Shown: positions 21,871 to 29,812 of the stretch, piece by piece
Layout of the letters: every line of letters begins with the position of its first letter
Numbering within the stretch: position 1 is the stretch's first letter
From: Semisulcospira habei
Taxonomy: Eukaryota; Mollusca; Gastropoda; Semisulcospiridae
Assembly (NCBI GenBank): GCA_036245525.1
Contig: BTPG01000004.1
Span: forward strand, 14,960,200-15,024,199
Direction of reading: 5' to 3'
DNA length: 64,000 nucleotides
The notes under the pieces: generated by a model
Told to the model about the DNA's origin: nothing
Database searches by the model: none
What the model saw: the letters and a program-made list of their open reading frames with translations, nothing else
Program-made: the position numbers and the translations under genes

Positions 21871-22560
21871 GTCCGTCTGTTATCACACGTAGCTACGCCA
21901 GCACCACATGATGAGGCAATGTCCTCGTCTCACCTCCACATAGCAGGTCGCTAGTACAGGTCCTTAATCATATGGTCCTCGGGCTGACATCGGTTATCAT
22001 TTGCCCAAGCGGCACGTCAGTGTGTGTTTCTGTGTGCCGGCCGCCGGCGGTTGACCTAGGCCCGAGGGCCTTGTGCTTGCATCATTCACATCAGTTTTTG
22101 AGTTGTGACTTCTGAGAGGCCTGTAGGACAAGAGCAGTTAGTTACAGGTCGTTTGACATCGTCGGAGAACAGAACTTTTTCCCCAAACATCTCCGCAAAG
22201 AAACACTTGTCTGAACCTCTTTAACAAAGAACAACCATCATGAAGTGTCAGTTGACCTGATATGCAATATGTTTACTGAACTCCTATGATTTGGCCATTT
22301 TGCTGTACAGTGGGAGAAAAATAAGATGAAAAGACAAGAACAAGCCATTTTCAATACCCTAAATAGAGCCCCGGGATACTTCAGAACTCGAGGTCAAGAT
22401 TGCAGACTTGATGTATGCCTGCACTGTTTCATACAATTCACGTGAAAATGGAGCTTTCTAATACTGGGATTAACAAATCTGGGGCAGAAATAGGGATGTA
22501 AAATCAGTCATTTCATGGACAAAATGCCGAATTGTTAGGGCTGTACAGCGACACGGACAC
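21871..22560. other. Spacer, no gene seen
   Basis: About 690 bases of mixed composition without a credible frame. Its first 40 bases match a dispersed sequence also present near 44600. Confidence 0.35.
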
Positions 22561-22569
22561 AGTGTTAAG

Positions 22570-24330
22570 GTTTCTTGAAAGTGAGTCATATTATTAGGTC
22601 AACTGTCACTGAATGTAAATCATATTATTAGGTCAACTGTCACTGAATGTAAATCATATTATTAGGTCAACTGTCACTGAATGTAAATCATATTATTAAG
22701 TCAACTGTCACTGAATGTAAATCATATTATTAGGTCATCTGTCACTGAATGTAAGTCATATTATTAGGTCAACTGTCACTGAATGTAAATCATATTATTA
22801 GGTCAACTGTCACTGAATGTAAGTCATGTTATTAGGTCAACTGTCACTGAATGTAAATCATATTATTAGACCAACTTTCACTGAATGTAAAACATATTAT
22901 TAGGTCAACTGTCACTGAATGTAAGTCATATTATTAGGTCAACTGTCACTGAATGTAAATCATATTATTAGGTCAACTGTCACTGAATGTAAGTCATAAT
23001 TATTATTAGGTCAACTGTCACTGACTGTAAATCATATTATTAGGTCAACTGTCACTTAATGTAAGTCATATTATTAGGTCAACTGTCACTGAATGTAAGT
23101 CATATTATTAGGTCAACTGTCACTGAAAGTAAATCATATTATTAGATCAACTGTCACTGAATGTAAATCATATTATTAGGTCAACTGTCACTGAATGTAA
23201 ATCATATTATTAAGTCAACTCTCACTGAATGTAAATCATATTATTAGGTCATCTGTCACTGAATGTAAGTCATATTATTAGGTCAACTGTCACTGAATGG
23301 AAATCATATTATTAGGTCAACTGTCACTGAATGTAAGTCATATTATTAGGTGAACTGTCACTGAATGTAAATCATAATATTAGGTCAAATGTTACTGAAT
23401 GTAAATCATATTATTAGGTCAACTGTCACTGAATATAAGTCTTATTATTAGGTCAACTGTCATTGAATGTAAATCATATTATTAGGTCAACTGTCACTGA
23501 ATGTAAGTCATAATTATTATTAGGTCAACTGTCACTGACTGTAAATCATATTATTAGGTCAACTGTGACTTAATGTAAGTCATATTATTAGGTCAACTGT
23601 CACTGAATGTAAGTCATATTATTAGGTCAACTGTCACTGAAAGTAAATCATATTATTAGATCAACTGTCACTGAATGTAAATCATATTATTAGGTCAACT
23701 GTCACTGAATGTAAATCATATTATTAAGTCAACTCTCACTGAATGTAAATCATATTATTAGGTCATCTGTCACTGAATGTAAGTCATATTATTAGGTCAA
23801 CTGTCACTGAATAGAAATCATATTATTAGGTCAACTGTCACTGAATGTAAGTCATATTATTAGGTCAACTGTCACAGAATGTAAATCATATTATTAGGTC
23901 AAATGTCACTGAATGTAAATCATATTATTAGGTCAACTGTCACTGAATATAAGTCATATTATTAGGTCAACTGTCACTGAATGTAAATCATATTATTAGG
24001 TCAGCTGTCACTGAATGTAAGTCATAATTATTATTAGGTCACTGTCACTGAATGTAAATCATATTATTAGGTCAACTGTCACTTAATGTAAGTCATATTA
24101 TTAGGTCAACTGTCACTGAATGTAAGTCATATTATTAGGTCAACTGTCACTGAAAGTAAATCATATTATTAGGTCAACTGTCACTGAAAGTAAATCATAT
24201 TATTAGGTCAACTGTCACTGAAAGTAAATCATATTATTAGGTCAACTGTCACTGAAAGTAAATCATATTATTAGGTCAACTGTCACTGAAAGTAAATCAT
24301 ATTATTAGGTCAACTGTCACTGAATGATAT
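22570..24330. repeat. 34-bp minisatellite with a higher-order period of about 515 bp
   Basis: About 52 copies of a unit made of TCATATTATTAGGTCAACTG and TCACTGAATGTAAA, with A/G alternation before TCAT. A variant with an inserted ATT (TCATAATTATTATTAGG) recurs near 22995, 23508 and 24026, each followed by the same order of variants (GACTGTAAAT, then ACTTAATGTAAG). This marks a higher-order unit of roughly 15 monomers. The last units (24145-24320) are a homogenised run ending GAAAGTAAA. There is no coding potential. Confidence 0.93.
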
Positions 24331-24440
24331 TTGTTCTAAGAGTGGATTAGAAAAGTGGTTCTCTGCGGAGATATTTGCTAATAACGTTGTGGTCTCCGGT
24401 GTTAAACGACCCTATCGGGGTTTTTACTCTGAGCAGCTGA

Positions 24441-24527
24441 TTTACTCATTCAGCCCTGACGCACTACAGCAGGATATGGGTCGACCATGATCATTCAAGG
24501 GTAGTGCCAGATTAGCTTGGCGCCTGT
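24441..24527. mobile_element. Hairpin MITE-like element, copy 3 (left part)
   Basis: TTTACTCATTCAGCCCTGAC, GCACTACAGCAGGATATGGG and TCGACCATGATCATTCAAGG match the left half of the 13427-13637 element up to AGCTTGGCGCC. A SINE follows directly. Beyond the SINE, 24957-25035 resumes with the right outer flank (CACTGGTGCATAGTCATTAG ... GGGCTGAATGAGTTAA). The second hairpin arm is missing, so the SINE insertion was accompanied by a deletion. Confidence 0.7.
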
Positions 24528-24957
24528 CGGGGCGGTCCGTGGCGCAGTGGTTAAGGCGCCTGCCACCAATGCCAAAGGTGCGAGGTTCGAAAACGGGTTC
24601 CGGCGTCGGACTTTTCTCGTCTGGTAAGTGTCACCGTTAATTCGGGCGGACCGTCGGGGGTTCTTTCTCCGGGTACTCCGGTTCTTCCACCCCCCACCCC
24701 CCACCCCCCACACTTTGGTACCGGTTTCAGGCCACTTTACAAATTTTAAATACAAGCGATCAAAAATCTCTGTAACTTCAGTAGCTGAACGGGCCCTTCG
24801 TCTGTCTTGTACTGTGTTTGTCTTAAATGGCGTAAATCCGTGTCTGTTACGTGAGTGTGCGTGTTGGGTTTCAGTTCGAGTGCTTTGAGTCGATTTGCCC
24901 AAAAATTGAGAAAACGCGCCTATATAATAACGGTATTATTATTTATTATTATTATCT
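24528..24957 (+). mobile_element. tRNA-derived SINE inserted in a hairpin element
   Basis: The head reads CCGTGGCGCAGTGGTTAAGG (tRNA A-box like) and then GGTGCGAGGTTCGAAAACGG (B-box like) about 40 bases later, the pol III promoter arrangement of tRNA-derived SINEs. The body continues to ACGCGCCTATATAATAACGG followed by (ATT)n, a tail resembling that of the LINE remnant ending at 12328. The minus-strand 135-residue frame across it is a by-product. Confidence 0.8.
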
Positions 24958-25035
24958 CTTGCCACTGGTGCATAGTCATTAGATGACGCCTCCAAATTTG
25001 GGAAATACGGCCGTCGGGCTGAATGAGTTAAGCGT

Positions 25036-25725
25036 ATCTCACGGCGTGTAGGACAGGGGAGGCCTGGGTACATCGCAAAGTGTACTACATGTACCACTAG
25101 TGCATTTTACCGAGATGTAGGAACACGCCCGCCAGCCCCCCAACCCTCTCCCCTCATCTTCATCCCGCCCTCCCCCCCCCCATCCTCGGGAAATCTGGCA
25201 TCATCTCCCCCCCCTCCCTCCCTCCCCCTCCCCTCCATGCCTACCCTCCCCCTCCTCCAGCACGGTGTACAAGGAAGGTTAATGTTCTACCGTTTCTTTG
25301 AAATTCAGACAAACAAGGTGACTGCCAAGCGTGTAAAATGCATACAAGGAAAAACACGCCTAGAAATGAAAGTTACAACACAATTTATTAATATAATAAC
25401 TTAATTTAATATAATTAAATCAATTTGATATGACTAAGTTAGCATGACTTGCCACCTGACAGAAATTTTGCATACTAATATAACAAGATAAGTAGCGGAT
25501 TGTATACTTGTTTGTTTGTCTTTTTTTAAATAATAATAAATTGTGTTGGAACTGTCATTTCTAAGCAGGTCCGGCTCTTCTCAGCCGTTTCTTTGGTATT
25601 TCCGTGTACATTACGCATTTCTTATGTCCTTAAGTATATCTACATGAGGGACTTCAAACTGAAATAGCAGAGTAATTAAAGCAGTACAATTCTTTGAGAG
25701 TTGTGGCCAGCGATCACGTGATCAT
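25036..25725. other. Spacer with C-rich tracts, no gene
   Basis: C-rich at 25130-25255, AT-rich at 25370-25560. No credible frame or named repeat. Confidence 0.35.
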
Positions 25726-25729
25726 ATTA

Positions 25730-25925
25730 GTTGTGTCACGAGTTACGCTTTGCCAGTGGTTTTTGTCGCCTCCAGGGTCCGATCAGGGAGTTTATTTCAA
25801 AGATGAAAGCCGAGGGCGTTGGTCCCAGACGTTCATCTTCATAATAAACTTACTGACCGGACCCGAGAGGCGACAACAACCGCTGACACAGTTTAACTCG
25901 TAATAACAACGATTTTGTCTCAACT
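25730..25925. repeat. Hairpin repeat family (GTCGCC...CGGTCAG), copy 3
   Basis: Inverted arms: ACGAGTTACGCTTTGCCAG with TTTTTGTCGCCTCCAGGGTC on the left, answered by GACCGGACCCGAGAGGCGAC and CAGTTTAACTCGT on the right. The centre GATGAAAGCCGAGGGCGTTG...GTTCATC is itself partly inverted. It lies about 55 bp left of the Polinton. Confidence 0.6.
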
Positions 25926-25980
25926 GTAAAAATATAAATGCGCGAAGGGTCCCCTTGAAAGAACCCCTGCTACGTGCTTT

Positions 25981-27141
25981 AGAGAGGGGGAATATGAGAG
26001 TATTAGGGAATCTTCTATGGTCCTCATTTTTCTATGTTATTCGCTCACAAAAACGCACACGACCTTGCCTTTCCTTTTTCTCAAATTCCTTTTATTTTTC
26101 TCTGTAATTAGATATATAAAGAAAGAACTGAATCTTTATTAACACTATGACTGAGAATTTAAGGGGTTAACTCAGTCATAGTGTTAATAATACTTCAAAT
26201 CCCCCCCCCCCCCCCCCCCCCCATAGACAAAACGCCCGATCAAACCAGTGCTTGTAACCCGAAGCAATTATATATAATACATAAACACCTCATGCCTACG
26301 CTTGACTGGTTTTGAAAGACCCCCACTTCAATTCAGGTAAGATATGAATAGACCTGTTCTGAAAATAGCAATTATTCGCATTTTCATGTCGGGACGAGAT
26401 TGCCTTTTGAAACCGGGATCGAAATCTTTTGAATCAGATCGGTATGCACCCAGCATGTCACGGTATGTATCCACACTGTCTCGCTATTCATAAAGGAATT
26501 TTTAATTTTTCCAATTATGTGTTTACCCGTTCGATTTGCCATTAAATGCAAATGGCCGACACTCACACACACACTCAATCTCACCCCTTTTTTACACAGA
26601 GAGAGGCCCGTTATAAAGACAGTAATCATACACCTTTACCCCGCTCTGTTTTATGTCTGTGCTTATAACAACATTACAAGCACTGACGAAAGATTTTGGA
26701 CCGGCTGACTTACTCTTTGTATAAACACCATGAAGTCTTCACAGACACAGAGTTAAAATGAGTTTGCAACCTGTTGGAAAACGGAAAAAGGCTTTAAGTT
26801 AAGATCCGTCTTGTATTTTATGACGAGGGGGGGAGAGGGGATTACTGTTGACTGTTATTTCTACACAGAATGAAACAGACATGATCAAGCCAGTTCGAAC
26901 ATGACTAGTAACGCAGGCACTGACAAAGGGTGTAGGTTGATTTTGCTGGTCATTTCAAAAGGCTTTGAACTTGATGTTGACACAGTAATTGATTTGCCGC
27001 TCCGTGAATACACACAGTGAGCGTCATGAGTGGCGTTTTATATCTCTGTTTGTTAGACTGCCTGGTTTTGTTTGCTGATTTTATTCTGCGCGTTTTGCAC
27101 ATTTCGAAATCAGGCACGATCAAGCCAGTTTGAACTTGACT
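25981..27141. repeat. Polinton left terminal inverted repeat
   Basis: About 1161 bp, complementary to 41844-43006 with few differences; the inner limit is GTTTGAACTTGACT. It contains a 19-bp-arm hairpin at 26136-26190 and a run of 22 C at 26201-26222. An 81-residue frame (26384-26629 minus) and a 63-residue frame on the other strand are mirrored in the right repeat. Their preservation is explained by the repeat itself and I do not call them genes. Confidence 0.95.
26136..26222. repeat. Perfect hairpin plus poly-C tract in the left TIR
   Basis: Arms TTATTAACACTATGACTGA (26136-26154) and TCAGTCATAGTGTTAATAA (26172-26190) are fully complementary across 19 bp, with a 17-base spacer. Ten bases later comes a run of 22 C. 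The same arrangement, inverted, is in the right TIR at 42773-42851, where the G run is broken by one C. It lies 155 bp from the element end, a position where terminal replication or integration signals could sit. Confidence 0.9.
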
Positions 27142-27184
27142 GTTGGCGTGCCTTGGAACTAATGCGTGTTAAGATATTTTCTAG

Positions 27185-27220
27185 TATAAAACCAAACCCC
27201 AGAGCTAGGTAGAGTCAATC
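27185..27220 (+). promoter_or_regulatory. Core promoter: TATA box and initiator before the first Polinton gene
   Basis: TATAAAA at 27185-27191 is followed about 30 bases later by TCAATC (27215-27220), which fits an initiator with the A at 27217. The spacing matches a RNA polymerase II core promoter. A start there leaves only a 4-base leader before the ATG at 27221. It is the only gene in the element with this arrangement; most others have an A-rich motif touching the ATG. Confidence 0.6.
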
Positions 27221-27688
27221 ATGACACAATATTCTGGTAAAAGTGCGATTGTACAAAACTGTCTTCCTCGTAAGCGGCTGTGTGCTCGTAAGGAAAAAGT
27301 GGCTCGTTTTAAAGAAGAATTGGAGAAACTAAATGCTAATGTACAGGATTTAAACACAAGCTTAAATAATCTTCAAGAAGAGATGAAACCTATTGCTGAT
27401 AAAATAATTGCGGATAATGATGAAAACAACTTTCAGTCATTGCCAGCCATGATAAAAGAATATGGCAACCTTGAGGGAAAGGCAGAAAAAATTAAAAGAG
27501 CTATTTTTCAAGGAGAGCAAAAAATAAGATTAAAACAAAAGGATGTAGAAATGAATGAAATGGCTGCAAATAAGATCGATGCCAAAATAACTCAATTAGA
27601 AAATAATAGCCCCTTATTCCAAAGATTGCGTGCAATTATTGCACAGAGGAGACAAGAAAAAGCAGCAGCAAGTGGAAGCAATGCATAA
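27221..27688 (+). CDS. Polinton coiled-coil protein of unknown function
   Basis: A frame of 155 residues. After a basic N-terminus (NCLPRKRLCARKEK), residues 25-130 are almost entirely charged helix with heptad-like leucines (ARFKEELEKLNANVQDLNTS, then NNLQEEMKPIADKI and later KAEKIKRAIFQGEQKIRLKQ), so a coiled coil is predicted. The end is Ala/Ser-rich. I recognise no catalytic motif. It is the first gene inside the left TIR, 80 bp from its inner edge, and has its own TATA/initiator promoter, which may mean earlier or different expression from the rest. A structured, ribozyme-containing spacer follows it. Confidence 0.75.
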   Translation: MTQYSGKSAIVQNCLPRKRLCARKEKVARFKEELEKLNANVQDLNTSLNNLQEEMKPIADKIIADNDENNFQSLPAMIKEYGNLEGKAEKIKRAIFQGEQKIRLKQKDVEMNEMAANKIDAKITQLENNSPLFQRLRAIIAQRRQEKAAASGSNA

Positions 27689-27706
27689 ATAACGGAGTAG
27701 TTCCAC

Positions 27707-27931
27707 AGCCGCTTACGAAGAATAAGCGGCTTACATTTGCTCTCGGCTTTTGTACATACCATCAAATTTTACACACCACAGAATATTTTTATCTTAGTGT
27801 GGTGTGTTGGAAAAACACTTTCACGTGATATGCGTTTTTACGCAGCCCGGGAGTGTCATGTTCGAGTGTTTTTCCTAGGGATGTACCACAGCTCAGCACA
27901 CAGACACACACAAAACTACATCCGAGAGCAA
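27707..27931 (+). ncRNA. Predicted structured RNA with nested stems (novel candidate)
   Basis: No frame of interest crosses this spacer, but arms that can pair are nested without conflict. P0 27707-27715 with 27723-27731 (9 bp). P1 27737-27746 (TTGCTCTCGG) with 27922-27931 (CCGAGAGCAA). P2 27752-27760 (GTACATACC) with 27878-27886 (GGGATGTAC), one mismatch. P3 27772-27780 (CACACCACA) with 27798-27806. P4 27809-27819 (GGAAAAACACT) with 27865-27875. P5 27831-27835 with 27840-27844, closing a TTTT loop. P1 encloses P2, which encloses P3 and P4 side by side; P4 encloses P5. DNA palindromes would pair equally on both strands, so strand is inferred from the ribozyme just downstream. Function unknown. 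Confidence 0.5.
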
Positions 27932-28014
27932 TGAGCAATACATACACCTGTTCGGCTTTGACATGTGGTCTTTGGTACAAAATAGGTGACCACTAAAAAT
28001 TTTTCATCTTCTTT

Positions 28015-28069
28015 GAGCTGTCAAAGGTTTCTGACCTTTCTGATGAGACTAATTAAGTCGAAACAGCTC
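28015..28069 (+). ncRNA. Type III hammerhead ribozyme
   Basis: All core elements are present in order. Stem III 5' arm GAGCTGT (28015-28021) ends in the cleavage triplet GTC, with cleavage predicted after C28022. Stem I is AAAGGT / ACCTTT (28023-28028, 28034-28039) with loop TTCTG. The core is CTGATGA (28040-28046). Stem II is GACT / AGTC (28047-28050, 28056-28059) with loop AATTA. Then GAA (28060-28062) and the stem III 3' arm ACAGCTC (28063-28069), which pairs perfectly over 7 bp. Every invariant core base of the hammerhead consensus is satisfied. It lies 62 bp before the ATG at 28132, so it would cut a transcript that reads from the first gene into the second. A consensus splice donor (CAAAG/GTAAGT, 28077-28087) follows within 10 bases. 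Confidence 0.85.
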
Positions 28070-28131
28070 CTCGTTTCAAAGGTAAGTGCTTTTTTATTTC
28101 ACTTATTATTAAAAATATATTTTATTATAAA

Positions 28132-28686
28132 ATGAACACAGATGAAATATTATTATTAAATGATATTGGCGCTGTAGAAAACATAGACTTAGATTCGAAA
28201 AGGGAACGACTTTTATCTGTAGTGGTTTCTGGTCATTCCAAATCTTATCTTGGGAAGCTATATTCAACTGAAGATATACTATCCCTCACGGCTGCTGATT
28301 TATTTAAACTTCATTTTAAATATGAACAACACATGGCTTCACTAATGACCCGTGATTTGAGCAAATCAATTGTCTGCTTATATTCAAAAGCTGTGAGTTA
28401 CGCTCTCCCTGTAGACATTGAAAATCTCACAAATGACCTCGAGAGTAACCCCATTGTAACGAGTGCAATTGGTAAATTAGCTTGCCTTTTATTCTACAGA
28501 TTTGGTAATTTGCTGGCTCCTCTGGTAACATTAATTGTAACTAGCAGCCATATCGATTTCACGAAATTAAATTTTTTTGCTGATAAAAATGGACGACCAA
28601 CAGACGACCCCCCAAACGACCCCACAGATGAACCCTGTCTCGGATCCTGCCCAGACTCAGATTCACACAGTGACAAAAACAGCTAA
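28132..28686 (+). CDS. Polinton protein of unknown function (184 aa)
   Basis: The ATG follows TATAAA directly. Residues 1-60 are acidic and mixed. Residues 60-145 form a helical, fairly hydrophobic region (DLFKLHFKYEQHMASLMTRD, VSYALPVDIENL, GKLACLLFYRFGNLLAPLVT). The last 35 residues are Asp/Pro-rich and probably disordered. No catalytic triad is visible, so it is not obviously the missing protease. I cannot assign a role. The 3' end overlaps the next gene by about 100 bp in another frame, and a hammerhead motif lies in its upstream leader. Confidence 0.75.
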   Translation: MNTDEILLLNDIGAVENIDLDSKRERLLSVVVSGHSKSYLGKLYSTEDILSLTAADLFKLHFKYEQHMASLMTRDLSKSIVCLYSKAVSYALPVDIENLTNDLESNPIVTSAIGKLACLLFYRFGNLLAPLVTLIVTSSHIDFTKLNFFADKNGRPTDDPPNDPTDEPCLGSCPDSDSHSDKNS

Positions 28687-29098
28687 AAATGCAGGAAGGG
28701 TTCAGTCTGGTAAACGTTTAGCTGAATGGAACAAGCAGAAAAAGTTACAGCTACAGGCGCTAACAGAAAAGGCTCATGTAAGTGATCCGCCGTCAACACT
28801 GTCAGGACCGTCAGGACCGTCAGGACCGTCAGGACTGACGGAACTGACAGGACTTTCAACACCCCTGTCACACCCACATCAAAGTGAAAGACCTTCAACC
28901 CAGTCTAATTCTGAAACAGCAAAATATGTAGTTGCCGCATTTGTTGTCGGATCTGGTTTTGTAGCTTACCAATTATACAAAAAATACAAGCCACAGACTC
29001 GTACAGTGACCAAAAAATTAAACACTCCATCATCAAAAACAGAAGTCTCCACATTACCAACAATACCCAAAGTTGTCGACCCATTTCATATGCAGTAA
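28589..29098 (+). CDS. Polinton single-span membrane protein with a Pro/Ser/Gly-rich linker
   Basis: The start at 28589 is chosen because GATAAAA precedes this ATG, matching other genes of the element; the frame is open four codons further up (28577). The N-terminal half is Q/T/K-rich and polar. A short GPSGPSGPSG repeat (near residue 75) is followed by one transmembrane segment (YVVAAFVVGSGFVAYQLY, about residues 111-128) and a basic KKYK stop-transfer patch. The first 98 bp overlap the preceding gene in a different frame. It resembles a small virion membrane or structural protein by layout only; the function is unknown. Confidence 0.7.
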   Translation: MDDQQTTPQTTPQMNPVSDPAQTQIHTVTKTAKNAGRVQSGKRLAEWNKQKKLQLQALTEKAHVSDPPSTLSGPSGPSGPSGLTELTGLSTPLSHPHQSERPSTQSNSETAKYVVAAFVVGSGFVAYQLYKKYKPQTRTVTKKLNTPSSKTEVSTLPTIPKVVDPFHMQ

Positions 29099-29133
29099 TA
29101 AATTTATTATTTTAATTTTTTCTTGCCTAAGAA

Positions 29134-29364
29134 ATGAATGACTCAAAGAATTTAATGAATCTTGTGTATCACTCTGCAGTAATCAGTGCATTAGCAGTAA
29201 CGTTTTCTATGCTGGGAAAAAATCTACTCAAAATGAAATCACCAGACCTCAGTAGACTCGATTTCGAAGACAGCGCTAAGCTAATTGTAGTTGTTACAGC
29301 GTCGATTGCGACAAAAGACCTTCTTGTTAAACAAGGAATTATTCCCGAAAATATATCTATGTAA
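29134..29364 (+). CDS. Small Polinton membrane protein (76 aa)
   Basis: Two hydrophobic segments, about residues 12-30 (HSAVISALAVTFSMLGKNLL) and 47-60 (AKLIVVVTASIATKDLL), around a charged middle (SPDLSRLDFED). It follows the previous gene by 35 bp and precedes the next by 13 bp in the same direction, so it belongs to the plus-strand block. No family name is known to me; its size and layout suggest an integral membrane component. Confidence 0.65.
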   Translation: MNDSKNLMNLVYHSAVISALAVTFSMLGKNLLKMKSPDLSRLDFEDSAKLIVVVTASIATKDLLVKQGIIPENISM

Positions 29365-29377
29365 ATAAAAAAAAAAT

Positions 29378-29812
29378 ATGGCGATGATAGCTATTATGGT
29401 GGGAGGAGCGATGGTCAACGCCCTCGCGTTCAGTGGCTCTAATTATCTCTTTTCTAAAATGGGTAGAGAACAATCTGCAGAAGAATTGAAACGTCATAAT
29501 GAAGCGTCAGAAAAATTAGCACAGGCAGAACAGGATTACGAAAAGAATAGAATTGAGAAACTTGATTACATCAATGAAAAACTCCATCTAGAAAACCACG
29601 CACAACATACGTTTTCAAATACAGACGACGCAATCCGTGAGTATTTTTTAGTCACGGGTGAAGATATGTCTATCCCAAAACCAAAACTAAGTGACTACTA
29701 TCAACCAAGCCCAGAACAAAGAAACGGGGAGATAATCTTTGTTCTAGTGGGAATGATATTTGTTTATTTTACTGGAGTTTTCATTGCTAGAAAAAATGGC
29801 AGCCGAAAATAA
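29378..29812 (+). CDS. Polinton membrane protein with internal coiled coil (144 aa)
   Basis: A hydrophobic N-terminus (AMIAIMVGGAMVNALAFSGS) is followed by a charged helix likely to form a coiled coil (ASEKLAQAEQDYEKNRIEKL, about residues 43-62), a polar linker and a C-terminal transmembrane segment (IIFVLVGMIFVYFTGVFIA, residues about 119-137) with a basic tail. It overlaps the integrase start by 17 bp. The alternative start is the second ATG two codons in. Function unknown. Confidence 0.7.
   Translation: MAMIAIMVGGAMVNALAFSGSNYLFSKMGREQSAEELKRHNEASEKLAQAEQDYEKNRIEKLDYINEKLHLENHAQHTFSNTDDAIREYFLVTGEDMSIPKPKLSDYYQPSPEQRNGEIIFVLVGMIFVYFTGVFIARKNGSRK

Noticed and set aside
24538..24610. Functional tRNA gene
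   Set aside because: A- and B-box-like motifs are present but acceptor and anticodon stems do not form, and a SINE body and (ATT)n tail follow.
26384..26629. 81-aa frame present in both Polinton TIRs
   Set aside because: Conservation is explained by the inverted repeat; both strands are open in the same interval and no domain is seen.
27707..27731. Bacterial-type intrinsic terminator
   Set aside because: The stem is not followed by a T-run and the context is eukaryotic; it is better seen as part of the structured RNA spacer.
28132..28686. The 184-aa protein as the missing Polinton protease
   Set aside because: No His-Asp/Glu-Cys pattern with suitable spacing is visible.
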